A DNA stretch of 64,000 nucleotides from Plantago major (taxonomy: Eukaryota > Streptophyta > Magnoliopsida > Lamiales > Plantaginaceae), in assembly GCA_026545765.1 (NCBI GenBank), contig CM048839.1, positions 85,264,414 through 85,328,413 on the forward strand. Reading direction: 5' to 3'. Positions 1 through 10,079 of the stretch are shown here, one piece after another. The stretch's first letter is position 1. Every line of letters starts with the position of its first letter. The notes under the pieces were generated by a model. It did no database searches, was not told the origin of the DNA, and worked only from the letters and a program-made list of their open reading frames with translations. A program made the position numbers and the translations under genes.

Positions 1-729
1 GGTCTGACCCTGCCAATGGTCCGTAACCTTGGGGTCCGACCCAGACACCCGTCCGGATTTAACACAACAACCTCATAAGCAACCAAGTAAACTGGCACTA
101 GAGAGTAAGGAGGTCCGAGGCACAAGGTCCGAATGAAAGGTACTTGACAGACTGAGAAGAGTATCTTGTAGGCAACCTAGTACGGTCCGGACCAATCGTC
201 CGGACCTGCCTCTTCGAACCTTAACCCGCAACAGACTGCATCAAAGCCTCTAATACTCTCACATTAATGACTAAACTACCCCTGAAAGCCCAAAGTGGAA
301 TGGGGCAAGTGTCATTAATGGGCCATGGGCCTATTGAAGCCTTGGTGGCTCGATCCAGGCATTACACTTGGCACGATCTGATGGAACCCTCCCATTTTGG
401 GAGAAATCTATATATATGGCACATATTCCCAAAATAACGGTAAGCCATAATCACTTCTGATTCCCGATCATTATACCAAGTTGATTCTCAGTCTCTCGCA
501 AGTAAAGTCTCCTTCTGGTTTGACACCACGCAAATAAGGTATAAGGTTCTAACCCCCCCCCCCCCCCCCAAGCTACTTGTGCAGGTCCTCACCCATCGCC
601 TCTTATCAGTACAACGGTACTTACGGGCTTCTACTCTTAGGTCCTTACAAGCAAGGTGTTTTAGGTACTTAGTGAGAAAGAAAGCAAAGGAAATTCATTT
701 AAGTGTTCGGGGGACTTATACCCTCGACA
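1..729 (+). mobile_element. LTR, 3' part, cut by the window start
   Basis: This stretch resembles the solo LTR at 39252-40110. Both have a 'ccatgggcc' block, a TATA-like run (here about 407-416), 'gtaaagtctc', then 'ttctaac' followed by a long run of C (here 553-568). Both end in a CTCRACA terminus, here at 729. The TATA-like run on this strand suggests plus orientation. No coding sequence is seen. The 5' end lies outside the window, so I cannot say whether this is a solo LTR or part of a full element. Confidence 0.55.
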
Positions 730-750
730 CTAATCATTAACTAAAATTTA

Positions 751-1207
751 GGGAAAATTTCGAACTCCATTCTGACTCGATTTGAGTCTGTATGACTTTG
801 ATTTGGAGTGCATAGCTCCGACATGGAGCATAGCGACTCGATGTCGGGCTGTAAATCAACCCCACCGGAGTTGTTAACTCCGGTGGGGCTGTGATTTATA
901 GTTCCACCGGAACTCAGGTGGAGATAATAAGAAGAAAAGTAGAAGAAGGGAAGAAGAGGAGGAAGGGAAGAGAAGTGGAAGAATATGGGTTTCTTTTGTT
1001 TTTATTTTGTCTTTTCTTTAACTAATAAATTAATTAAATTTTCTTTTTGCTTTTCTTTCACATTTCATTAAATAATATTCAACATGGCAGGAGAGAGAAA
1101 AGGAATGGAGGTTTTGGTCAATTGTAGGGGTTTATCTGTTATTGTTCGAATATAAAGGACCAATCTGTTTAGGGGGCCAATTTAAGGGTACCATATGTAA
1201 TTTTCTC
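751..1207. mobile_element. MULE-like MITE with 9-bp target duplication
   Basis: The element is 457 bp and begins GGGAAAATT. It ends AATTTTCTC, the imperfect inverse of the start. It is flanked by identical 9-bp copies of TAAAATTTA at 742-750 and 1208-1216. Nine-base duplications are characteristic of Mutator-like elements. It has no ORF. Its interior holds a strong hairpin (860-888) and a purine-rich GAA/GGA stretch near 925-975. Confidence 0.7.
860..888. repeat. Perfect 13-bp hairpin inside the MULE-like MITE
   Basis: The arm CCCCACCGGAGTT (860-872) and its exact reverse complement (876-888) enclose a 3-nt loop. It is much more GC-rich than its surroundings. A related, weaker block with CCACCGGAACT follows near 902-915. 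Confidence 0.85.
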
Positions 1208-1236
1208 TAAAATTTAACTCTCACTCAACCATATAG

Positions 1237-1980
1237 GGTAAAAACTCTATAGAGGAATCCTCTATAATGGAATAAACTCTTTATATTAAAAAAAAATTCG
1301 GTCCCAACTTGGGACCAATTATAAATAAGAATAAACTCCATATTGTAATATTCTATGACATTTTCAGGTCCCGACTTAAGTAATTATACCCACATATAGT
1401 AATAAATGACATAATATTCGATAAAAATATTTATATAGATATGTTTTTCATTGCATGAAGTTTATGATGCAAAATACTTATTTAAAGTTGTCTATGATAG
1501 TGACGTAAACTTTGGAGTGATAAGCACATCTTTTAGCTTTCGTATAGTTTGTAATTGATCTATATAAACCTTCTTGTTGCACCTAAAACATCTCTAACTT
1601 GTCAAGTAGGTTTGAAACTTATTGACATGAAACTTCTGCTACTTATGTGCTATCGTCTTCGAATTATCCCCCTCCGCTTCTTGTCTAATTGATATGATGA
1701 TTTCGTATTAAGTTAAAACATCCAAAATATGTTATCTCTCTTTGCTTCTTGTCTAATAAATATTTTTACTTATTGTTAATATTTTATATTTTTTCAAATA
1801 TATAATAAAAATATATTATACAAGTTAGTAATTTTATAAAAAGAAATAACATTTAAGTTATGCATGTGATTTTTATTTAGAAAAGAAAAAAAAATTAACA
1901 CAAAACTCTTATTAGGAATAAACTCGCTATAGGAATACTTTTTTCAGGTACCGACAAAATGACTGTATAGAGTTTTTACC
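1237..1980. mobile_element. Non-autonomous TIR element, about 744 bp
   Basis: A perfect 15-bp terminal inverted repeat, GGTAAAAACTCTATA at 1237-1251, matches its complement at 1966-1980. The interior is AT-rich without coding capacity and carries a 'ggtcccaacttgggacc' palindrome near 1301. No clear target duplication is visible, so the superfamily is open; hAT-type is one possibility. Sirevirus copy A begins 15 bp beyond its right end. Confidence 0.6.
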
Positions 1981-1995
1981 GTAACACTATACTTT

Positions 1996-3601
1996 TGTTG
2001 GTCCAGATAACGGCAAAGTAAAAGAGTAGAGGGGGGGTGAATAGTCTTTTTCAAACTTTTGTCGATAAACACAATTTCTCAGATATCTGTGAAGATATCT
2101 GATACTTATTTTCAGAGAGCGGAAGACTTTTTGTGATAAGTGCACGTGCTCAGCAAGATATGTGTAAATACTTAGCAAGGTAAATAAAGCAAGTAATAGA
2201 TTGCAGAAAGTAAATAACACAAGTCTTTATAGTGGTATCTGAAGGTGGCGTAATCCTTCAACTAATCCACTTCGGCCTTTCTCAGACCTAGAATCCACTA
2301 AGACAGATAATTGAGGTAACCTTACAAGTACCTTCTCTTGATTCCTAAATACACTAGGTTCCCAACCAAGTGTTCCCCCTGAGTTATTCCCCGGCTTTCT
2401 CAGCCAAGTACTTCCTGTACTCAGAAACCTTTTGAGTTATTCCTTAGTTTCCCAAACTAAGTACTTCCTAAGCTCAGTAACCTTGGAGTTATTCCTTAGT
2501 TTCCCAAACTAAGTACTTCCTATACTCCACGCCGATTAAGGTGTTGGTTAAGGTAGTTTGTCAGGTGAGCTTCTTTAATAACTTGTTCAGTTATGCAGAT
2601 AGCTCTATGAATCAAGTATACTTAATACACTTTTCAATGTATGGTATCTTGTTCTTTACTAACCCAAGTCTATGATAAGTGTTCAAGAGAATGAATCTCA
2701 GATATGAAATCTTAATTCAACTCCTTCACAGATAGCAATGCTTGTTAAGGATCAGGACACTTAGAACTTTTGTGCTACTTAGAATCAAGAGCTTTTGTCG
2801 CAACAGAAAGCTTGAAGGTAAGTAGTAAGCTTGAGAGAGGTTGTGTGAGTATTCAGTGTTCTTGGTGTAAGTTCTGTGTGTGTGTTCTCAAGCATTCTAA
2901 GTGTTGATATTTATAGATGAATTTGAGTGTCGTTTGAATAGTATCTGTTAGGCTTAAATCAAATTCAAACTATTGATATCTGAGTATAGTACTGTTGCAC
3001 GTTTGTCTTCTTCTTCAGAGACTACCGTTTTTGTTCAGACATTTCTGTCCGCGCATTTAATGCACTGTACTATACTTTGTCCTATAGTGCCAACGGAACT
3101 ATGCAGGCTTTCTGAAGGCTTGCACGTCCTTTTACAGAGACTATCACAACTCCAGATACCACTTGTTAAAAATATATTGTTTCCCGGAAACATAATCTTT
3201 ATCCAAGGTATCTGAGTGTAGATATCTGTGGGCACTTTTCCTCGTTCAGAAACCTTGTGTTCTCAGATATCTTTTGCAACACTTATTTATTGAAACACTT
3301 GTTTCTTCAAGATATCTGGACATAAGTATCTGATAACCTTCGTCTTCAGCAATCTTGTGCAGTCTTCAAAACTTCATTTTATAGTTGAGCTTCTCCTGCT
3401 GGATGCCTTCTTCTTGGTCTTCTTCAATAAAATGAAAATTACATTCAGAGACCTAACATCCTATACAAGATTTAGTAGACTATCATACTTAGTGATTTTC
3501 CTCTTTTACAGTGTTCAAGTGAACCAAGAGTACTAACCACCTTTCTGAGCTAAGATAAGTCATTAGGTTGCTGATCAAAATCTAAACAGATATTCCTAAC
3601 A
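1996..3601 (-). repeat. 3' LTR of Sirevirus copy A
   Basis: It begins TGTTGGTCCAG and ends CCTAACA in plus-strand reading. It lies next to the PPT, so it is the 3' LTR of a minus-strand element. It carries a G run near 2031 and three units of about 52 bp starting at 2381, 2434 and 2486. The last two units contain a CTTAGTTTcccAAACTAAG palindrome. AGATATCTG-type palindromes recur (for example 2080-2103, 3231, 3266). The minus strand has TATAAATAT at 2907-2915, the counterpart of the promoter in the 5' LTR. Confidence 0.92.
2381..2530. repeat. Three tandem 52-bp units within the LTR
   Basis: Each unit starts GAGTTATTCC and continues through a CCAAGTACTTCC or CTAAGTACTTCC block to an 'actc' or 'gctc' end. 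The right LTR of copy A also has three units (from about 16502). The LTR of copy B at 48374 has two. The unit number therefore changed after the copies diverged. Confidence 0.8.
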
Positions 3602-3603
3602 AA

Positions 3604-3617
3604 TTTTCCCCATTTTT
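3604..3617 (-). other. Polypurine tract of Sirevirus copy A
   Basis: On the minus strand this reads AAAAATGGGGAAAA directly before the 3' LTR. The PPT is the RNase H-resistant primer for plus-strand DNA synthesis. Copy B has the equivalent tract at about 49976-49990. Confidence 0.8.
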
Positions 3618-3979
3618 ATCAGTCAGCGATGACTATCTGACCTATTACAACTCTGGATGAGTAAACAATCCACCACTTAATCAATTCATAAGATCTTTCA
3701 ATTCTTTCAATTAAGTGCAGAAAGTAAACATCAACCAAATCAAAAGGTGTGATCTTTGCTGACAAGTTATTTTTTTATAAATTGATATCTGAGAGTAGGT
3801 TCATCAGATATGTTACAAAGAAAGTTCACAGATAACTTTAATACATAAAATACACTTCAGCTCAGTCAGCAAGATACAAAATACATAGTAAATTAGGACA
3901 ACAGGAGTAACCAAGCTCCAAGTAGACATCCTAATAAACTAGTCTTCAACTCTTCAACACTTCAAAGCAATTCCATGGA

Positions 3980-6784
3980 TCAATCTGCAAATTTCCTATC
4001 ACCAAACCTTTTGATATCATCAGAGTAGTCATAGAGAAGAGTTCTGACAATCATCTCTGTGTCTCTGGCAAATCCACAAACTTCCTTGTAGGTTTTGGTA
4101 GGATTTTTCTTGGCAAAGTGTTTGACCCACATATACTTTTCCCACTTCTAGGCATGCTCGATTCTGATATCTGATAGCTTGAAGTATTCATATATGATCT
4201 TCAGATATCTGATGTCACCCTTGTATTGATCTTCAGTCAAGTAGAAGGACTCATAGTGTTCCACAGCAGGTCTTGCTCTTGTGCCTGTTCCAGTGATGTT
4301 GGGAATTCTGTGCACATCATCTGGCTTTCCATAAGGACATTCATCAGAGAGGTCCTTCTTCATGGCTTCTATTCTCTTGATTACTTCAAAATCCAACCAG
4401 GCTTTGATGTGGTTGGTGTTAATCAAGATTGGCTTGTCTTTTCTCCATGCCATGAGCTGTTTATGGATTGGTTCTGGAAATCTTTCATTTACCAATAAGT
4501 GCTTGAGTTCCAGAATCCAGTAGCCATTCTTCTGATTAATGCACCTGTAGACAGAGGAGTCATTGTTGGTCTTCACATACTCAATCTTCGCTTCTTCAGG
4601 CCTGAGTGGTAGTTGAAGTTTTCTTTGTTCAGCTCTCAGCCTGTTCCACCTTTATCTTGAATTCTCCCTTGGGGGATTGCTTGAAGAACCACCTTGGATT
4701 GACTTGTTATTTCCAGAGGGTGTTTTAGCTGCCAAAGGCTTTGCAGCTATGGGCTCAGATAGGATATCAACCTTTCTTCTTTTTCTGTGAAGAGGAGCTT
4801 CATCTTCATCAGTCTCTTCATCATCATCATCAAGATCGATTCTTGTAAAAATTTTGCAGCCTTCTTCATTGCCCTGGGATTTGATTTGGCCTTCTTCTTC
4901 AGAAGAAGAAGAAGAAGAAGACTCATCAATCCCTCTTACTTGTCTTCTCCTTGGAGCCTTGGTACTCCTTGGAGGTCTTTTTGCCATGGCCCTTGTTACC
5001 ATTGTTGTTTCTTCAGTTGGCTACTGGGAAGTAGCTACTATTTGCAAAGCAGCTTGACTTGATGAGGGCTCATTTATTCTGAGTGGTGGCTGGGAAGTTT
5101 TCTTGTTTCCTCTTCCTTTCTGAGCAACACCAACTCTAGATTTCTTCTTACCTTCCCCCTGACCTTGAGGTCCAAATCCTTCCCCCTTAGTCATTGTTGA
5201 CTGACTAAGTACCACCAAGGATTCTGAGAGAGACTCAAAATTCCCTTGCAAGTAATTTTAGGCAGTAACCAACTTCTGAAGTTCAGCCTTGAGCTCCTGA
5301 TTTTGTTTGATAAGTCCATTTTCCTTATCAGTGAGCTCTGCCAATGGGCCTAGTATGGCATCTGCTTGTCCAGCAGTGTAACTTGCCTCATGAAAAGCTT
5401 TTTCAGCTAATGACACATCATCGTCCCTTACCAATCCCAGATCCTTCTGAGCAAGGACCATACTGGTTGTTCTCTGAGTGATGAGCTCAGTGAATTTCTT
5501 CATGTCTGAGGGGACGGAGGCAATTACGGCTTTGTTCTGTGAAGAGAACTCCTTTTTAAGATGTGCCAAAACTTGGTATCTATTCATGTATTCTTGGGAG
5601 TGGACGTTTGGCAGTCTGTTGAATACTTCAGGAGCAATTAGCTTCCTTTTCAGATGAGAAACCACTAAGTGTTCATTGCGGTGTTCTGCCAATGTCTTGT
5701 CTTCTTCATCATCTGAGTCATCAGCCCAGTGATCTTCATCCTCTTGCACTTCTTCATCAAGGTTTCTGAAGGCGGTAACCATCTCAGATATGGGTTTCTT
5801 GCCTTTGGAGGATGGTTTCTTTGGTGAAGATGCAGCCTTAGCATCATGCTTTTCTTCAGATACTTGTTCAGTATCTAGCTCCTTAGCAATATAATCAACA
5901 GCGTCCCGTAGCTACTTAATCTCAGAGTAAGCTTGCATCTCTTTGCGTGTTTGTTCTTCAAGTTTATCTAGCTTGACTCTAGATTCAGCTATCTTTTCTT
6001 CCAATTGAAGATTTAGTTGTTGTTCTTCTTCCAACAATTGTTTGAGTTGAGCAACTCTGGTTTGTGCATCCACTATTTTCTGAGTGTTTTCCTCAGAGTG
6101 CTCAACTACTTGTTCAGTAGTGTCCTTTTGTTGGGAAGATGGATGGGTAGATTTCTGAGGAGATGGAGGAGGGGATTGTTGTGATGTCTTCTCAGTGTGC
6201 TTTTCAGCAACTGAGGCATTGTTTCCTTGTAGAATCCCTCCTGTCCCTGGTGTAGAGGCATCATCATCATCCTTTTTGTCATCCTCATCCTTGTGATGGT
6301 CAGAAGTAGGTTCTTTATAATCATTCTCATCAGTCTCCTTCTCTTCTTCATCTTCAGAGACCAGACTGATCACTTCTGGAATAGTGACCATTTGCCCATT
6401 TACTTCCTCTTGTTCAGAGGGTATGAACTGTAGAGTTTGGGGCAAAATAGGCTTGAATGCCATCTGCATTCTGGTCTGACCATCTGCTTGGGTGAAAGAT
6501 TGGATCAGCTTTCTGGCCACTTCCTTGACAAAATCCTTATCCATCAATGTTCCGAAAGAATATTGTTCAGTGGGGAACATTGCATGGACGTAGTTTTCCA
6601 AGTCAAGGGCTCGTGCTCTCCTTATGTGGTGATCAGTCACCTTTAAGATCTCAGATAGATCGGAGCATCGGAGCTTTTGCCATTTCTTAAAGCATTTCAG
6701 ATGCTTTGGCAAAGTGTGTTCCTTGAAGAAAGGAAGCAAGTCCTCTTTCTCATCAACAGGGACCTTAGTGGCACTTGTTTGAGC
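3980..6784 (-). other. Exon 6 of the env-position gene: coiled-coil and C-terminal regions
   Basis: It opens AQTSATKVPVDEKEDLLPFF. A globular region follows (LRCSDLSEILKVTDHHIRR, LENYVHAMFPTEQYSFGTL), then an acidic Asp/Glu-Lys tract and a Ser/Pro stretch. Next come a coiled coil rich in Leu, Gln and Glu (about 5920-6060) and a second heptad-rich block (about 5258-5480). A basic segment with HRKRRKVD (about 4775) resembles a nuclear localisation signal. The C-terminal conserved region (YRCINQKNGYWILELKHLL, ECPYGKPDDVHRIPN, YMWVKHFAKKNPTKTYKEV) is shared with copy B. The terminal TGA is at 3980-3982. A short GAA run (about 4898-4920) encodes Ser/Glu repeats and is the site that became a long TTC tract in copy B. 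Confidence 0.68.
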
Positions 6785-7666
6785 CTGAAAGAAAGTGTTC
6801 TGAATTAATTTCAAAACTATAGTAGATATCTGGGCTTTAGAGTAGAAAGGTATCTGAGTTACCTGTGTGACAGGCTCAGATGACTTGACTACTGAGGTTC
6901 CAGGTGCCTCAGATATCTGGATATGAGGAGGAGACTGGGAAGTCTGATCCTCAGTTATCTTTCTTTCTGCTTGAACCTGAGATTAGAAACATAACACTTA
7001 GAAATTTGATCAAGAAAATTTTTATGGACAAATCAGTTATCTGAGAGGTCAATTACCTCCACTGCTGGAGGCTCACATACTTGTCTCTCAGAGACTTGTG
7101 CAGTCTCTGGAAGTTTCTCTTGTGATGAAGGCTTTGATGCCTCATCAATTTCCATTTGTTGTGGGGATTGAGCGGGCAACTCCCCAGCAACTTCTACTTT
7201 TTTTTGAACCTGTTAAGTAGAACGTGTTAGTTTAAGAAAAATGATCAGAGATTTGCTCTTTAAAGAATATAGGTATCTGAATGAAATACCTTCTCTGCAG
7301 AAGGTTCAGATACTTGTTCCTCAGAGACCTTGGAAGTCTCTGGATTCTTCTCTGAAGAGATAGACTTTTCAGTCTCTTCATTTTTCTTCTCAGTTGGAGC
7401 CTATTAGAAACAAACACTTTATAATATTAGTAAAGCACATATCTGAGATGTTATATCTTAAGGAACTATCTTCTACCTATGAGACAGGCTCATGTTCCTT
7501 AAGTGGTGAGGCTATGGAAGCCTCCTTCTCAGATTCTGAGGTAAGCTTTGCAGCTTCCTCTTGTTGTTGTGTTTCTAATTCAGCCTGTAATAAAGAAATT
7601 TCATTAAATAACAAGATTTAACAAACACAAAAATATCACAAGTAGAGAGTTAAACCATTCAGCTAC
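6785..7666 (-). other. Intron-exon module cluster: introns 1-5, exons 2-5
   Basis: Minus-strand splice signals give intron 1 at 7585-7666, intron 2 at 7401-7476, intron 3 at 7210-7289, intron 4 at 6977-7056 and intron 5 at 6785-6862. The exons are 7477-7584 (36 codons), 7290-7400 (37), 7057-7209 (51) and 6863-6976 (38). All have lengths divisible by three. Exons start with Ala or Val and repeat a theme: EKNPETSKVSEEQVSEPSA in exon 3 and EKLPETAQVSERQVCEPPA in exon 4. This suggests exon duplication. Each intron starts GTA and most end in a pyrimidine-rich stretch plus CAG. Copy B keeps the layout, but its first acceptor has AG changed to GG near 55139. Confidence 0.72.
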
Positions 7667-9291
7667 CTGAGTAATGTCAGGCTGATTGGTCTCTGGAACT
7701 TGTGACCCTTCTATGCGTTGGTCTTGTTGTTCCATTTCAGCTTCTCTGTTTGAAGTTTCAGGTAATTCAGACCTTTCCTGAGTGTGCAACTCAGTTGCCT
7801 CCCCTGGTTGATCATTCTGAGCAGATGCCTCAGTTTGATCCTTCTTATTGAGTTGGGGAACCTGTTCTTTTACAGGATTTTCTTCATCAAGGAAAGATGC
7901 TGGTATCTCATGTTGTAACTCAAGTATCATCTCAACAGCATCCACTATTGGTTGTTGTGGTTGTTGTGGTAATTCTGATCTGGATGAAGAAGGTGATGTT
8001 GTATGGGGCCTATCCAGATTTGCTTGAGACAGACTTTTGAGTGTTGAGGCAATGGCAGTGTCCTCCAACAACACTAAGTTGCCACTCATCAAAGCATCTT
8101 CAATATGCTTGAGTGTTACTTGCTCTGATGGTGTGTTTTGTCCAGTGACTTTGGACACAGTTGCTTTTTCAGCAACCTTTGAAACAGGTGCTTGTTCAGC
8201 AACCTGTGGTGTAGGTTCTTCTTCAGATACCTCTACACTTGTTACTTTTTCAGTAACCTTAGCCCTATTTGATTTCTGTAGGACTTGAGAGATGATTAAT
8301 TCATCATTTTCATCGTCAGAACTCTCATCGGCATTAGGAACTAATTGGTCCATAATCCCTGCGGTTTCTGCAGATAGGACCTGGTACCTACCACTATTCT
8401 CATTAGCAGCATTGATGAGTTCATCAGCAAGGCTCTCCTTAGCAGCAAGGTACTCCAGTAAGTAGCAAATCTTCAATCCATAGCTTACTGTGGCTTTTGG
8501 CTCAGCAAGTCCCTGAACAATTTTGGGCTCAAAGCCTTGAATCTTCTTCACAAACTTCATAAAGGCGTACTTTCCCCAGCTGAAAGGGTTTTCCAGCCTT
8601 TTGTCTTGTTGACTCAACAAGAACATCATTATCCAGCGTTCTTGGCTTATCTGGTCAGCACCTCCTTGTAGACCATCAAAGCATCTGTGAAGAATGCACG
8701 CCAACATATCCCAGTGAACCAACAGATGTCTAGTTCTGATCTCAACAAGTTTGAAATCAGTGGGTGTATCTGGTTTTCAAGATCACACACGTCACTGTAC
8801 AGCTGCTTTACACCTTCAAGGAGATCATCATCCTTGGTGTTTATTTCAAAATCATTTCCACGATTTTGAAGTTCAAACAACTTACAGAAAGTTGTTAAGT
8901 CCAAAAGGATTTCCTTTCCTTGGACCTTTGTTTTTATAGACACTATTTCAGTGCCTTCAGAAACACATGAAATAATCCTGAAGTTGTTGTAGAATTCTAA
9001 CACATCCAGTGAGGAAACTCTACTGGGAGTAGTAGACAGGAAACCCTTAATTTGTGCCTTTTCAAGCATGTCAAGAATTAGCTTCCTATCGGCTTGGTTT
9101 TCAATTGCAGCCGTGAGGTATTCCTCAATCATGGCACCACCCGAAATCATCTTGTGATTTGAAGTCCAATGATCAGGATTAAAGTCTCCTACCAACGGAT
9201 TGTTTACAACTACCAACTCTGGTGCTTGCTTTTCAGCAGTGCCAGTGGTAGTAGATTGGGATTTTTGGGTAGAAGCACGTGTTGGAGCCAT
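7667..9291 (-). other. Exon 1 of the env-position gene: N-terminal region
   Basis: The start at 9291 (MAPTRASTQKS) is the first ATG after the TATA box and is shared with copy B (MAPKRSSTHKS). The first 190 residues (WTSNHKMI, LEFYNNFRI, LDLTTFCKLFEL) and the next stretch (RWIMMFLLSQQDKRLENPF, FEPKIVQGLAEPKATVSYG) look globular. Their style recalls N-terminal domains of plant env-like and transposon-associated proteins. A one-base indel near 8785 shifts the frame: copy B keeps the local frame QDTPTDFKL while copy A reads NQIHPLISN. The rest is low complexity with repeated VSKVAE/VTEKVTS-like and Gln-rich stretches. The exon ends in codon CAG at 7667, directly before GTAGCT. Confidence 0.7.
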
Positions 9292-9473
9292 CTCTTTATA
9301 TAGTGAAAGTTTTCGACAGTCTGAAAGAGATTAGGGTAAAAGATTAGTGATTCTTTGCAGAAAAACTAATTGAGGAACAGAGATTTGCAGAGAAGTTTGA
9401 AGAAATATTTTTGCTATTTTTGTGCAAGTCTGAATGTTGGATTAGGCGAAAGTGAATTCTTTTGCCAAAATCC

Positions 9474-9483
9474 TATATATATA
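9474..9483 (-). promoter_or_regulatory. TATA box before the env-position gene, copy A
   Basis: Ten bases of alternating TA lie about 183 nt upstream of the ATG at 9291 and downstream of the pol stop. Copy B has CTATATATATAAG at the equivalent place (57353-57362). Conservation of position and of the flanking GATTTTGGCAAAAG supports an internal promoter giving a leader of roughly 150 nt. Transcription is not shown. Confidence 0.55.
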
Positions 9484-9986
9484 GCAATGTAATCTCAACA
9501 GACATATACATACAAATTAATTTTGTGTGTAGTTATCTGTGTATTTGCAGATAGGCGTGGGTAAAAGGTTGTTTGATATTAAATGCTTAGTGGGTCACGT
9601 CTGAGTTTTTACAGTCCACTATTTTACAGAGAAATAATCTCGTCCGTTAAGATCAAACGCCCATTTCATCAGGGGTCAATATTGCTTCTTCAACAATGAT
9701 CATAATCAGCAATTGTAATTGTGCCCAATTAATGAATTTTGGCGATTTGCTATCTGAATCACGTTTCTATGTGACTAAGAACACTGTTTGCATCTGAGTC
9801 TATCTCACACTTAGTATCTGTCCAAGTTTTACACAAAGATAGAAATAATACAAATTTCAAGAGAGTAGTTGACTGCAGACAGTTGTACTATTCTCTTTTG
9901 TGTTCCCACTCACTGAGTGATCTAGATATCTGTGTGCCTGTCTCAGAAATCTTCAAATAGCCATTTCACCCTTTAGCCTTTGGTTT

Positions 9987-10042
9987 CTGGATACCCGTTC
10001 CAGATTCCTCTTTTCTGGATACCCGTTCCAGATTCCTCTTTT
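9987..10042 (-). repeat. 28-bp hairpin/purine-tract tandem repeat, two units
   Basis: Two exact 28-bp units contain CTGGATACCCGTTCCAG, whose ends (CTGGA and TCCAG) pair. Each is followed by ATTCCTCTTTT. On the element's sense strand each unit is a purine tract AAAAGAGGAAT followed by the hairpin. It lies about 40 nt after the pol stop codon. Copy B has three units. Sireviruses are reported to carry conserved repeated motifs, including extra polypurine tracts, in noncoding regions; this could be one. Confidence 0.75.
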
Positions 10043-10079
10043 CCCTCCTTTGATATCTTCATCAGACATCTGAACTTTT

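Larger units (their letters stand above)
3980..9291 (-). pseudogene. Env-position multi-exon gene of Sirevirus copy A
   Basis: This 5.3-kb gene lies between RNase H and the 3' LTR, where Sireviruses may carry an env-like ORF. I read six exons: exon 1 (7667-9291), four short modules between 6863 and 7584, and exon 6 (3980-6784). The five introns are 76-82 bp, all GT-AG and all phase 0. The product would be well over 1,000 residues: an N-terminal globular region, a Glu/Ser/Pro-rich spacer, a second globular region, coiled coil, acidic and basic tracts, and a conserved C-terminal region ending DIKRFGDRKFAD. I see no clear signal peptide or membrane anchor, so the envelope label rests on position and faint N-terminal resemblance only. 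Breaks include a frameshift near 8785, a TAG as the last codon of exon 2, and stops near 5914, 5252, 5007, 4650 and 4153. A TATA box precedes the start codon. The function is unknown. Confidence 0.75.

Noticed and set aside
4747-5062. Open frames of low complexity on both strands (poly-Met/Leu and Phe/Ile-rich)
   Set aside because: They are shadows of the acidic Asp/Glu-coding repeat of the env-position gene in other frames.
3980-9291. True retroviral envelope glycoprotein
   Set aside because: No signal peptide, transmembrane segment or glycoprotein-like cysteine pattern is seen; the protein is charged and coiled-coil-rich with a possible nuclear localisation signal.
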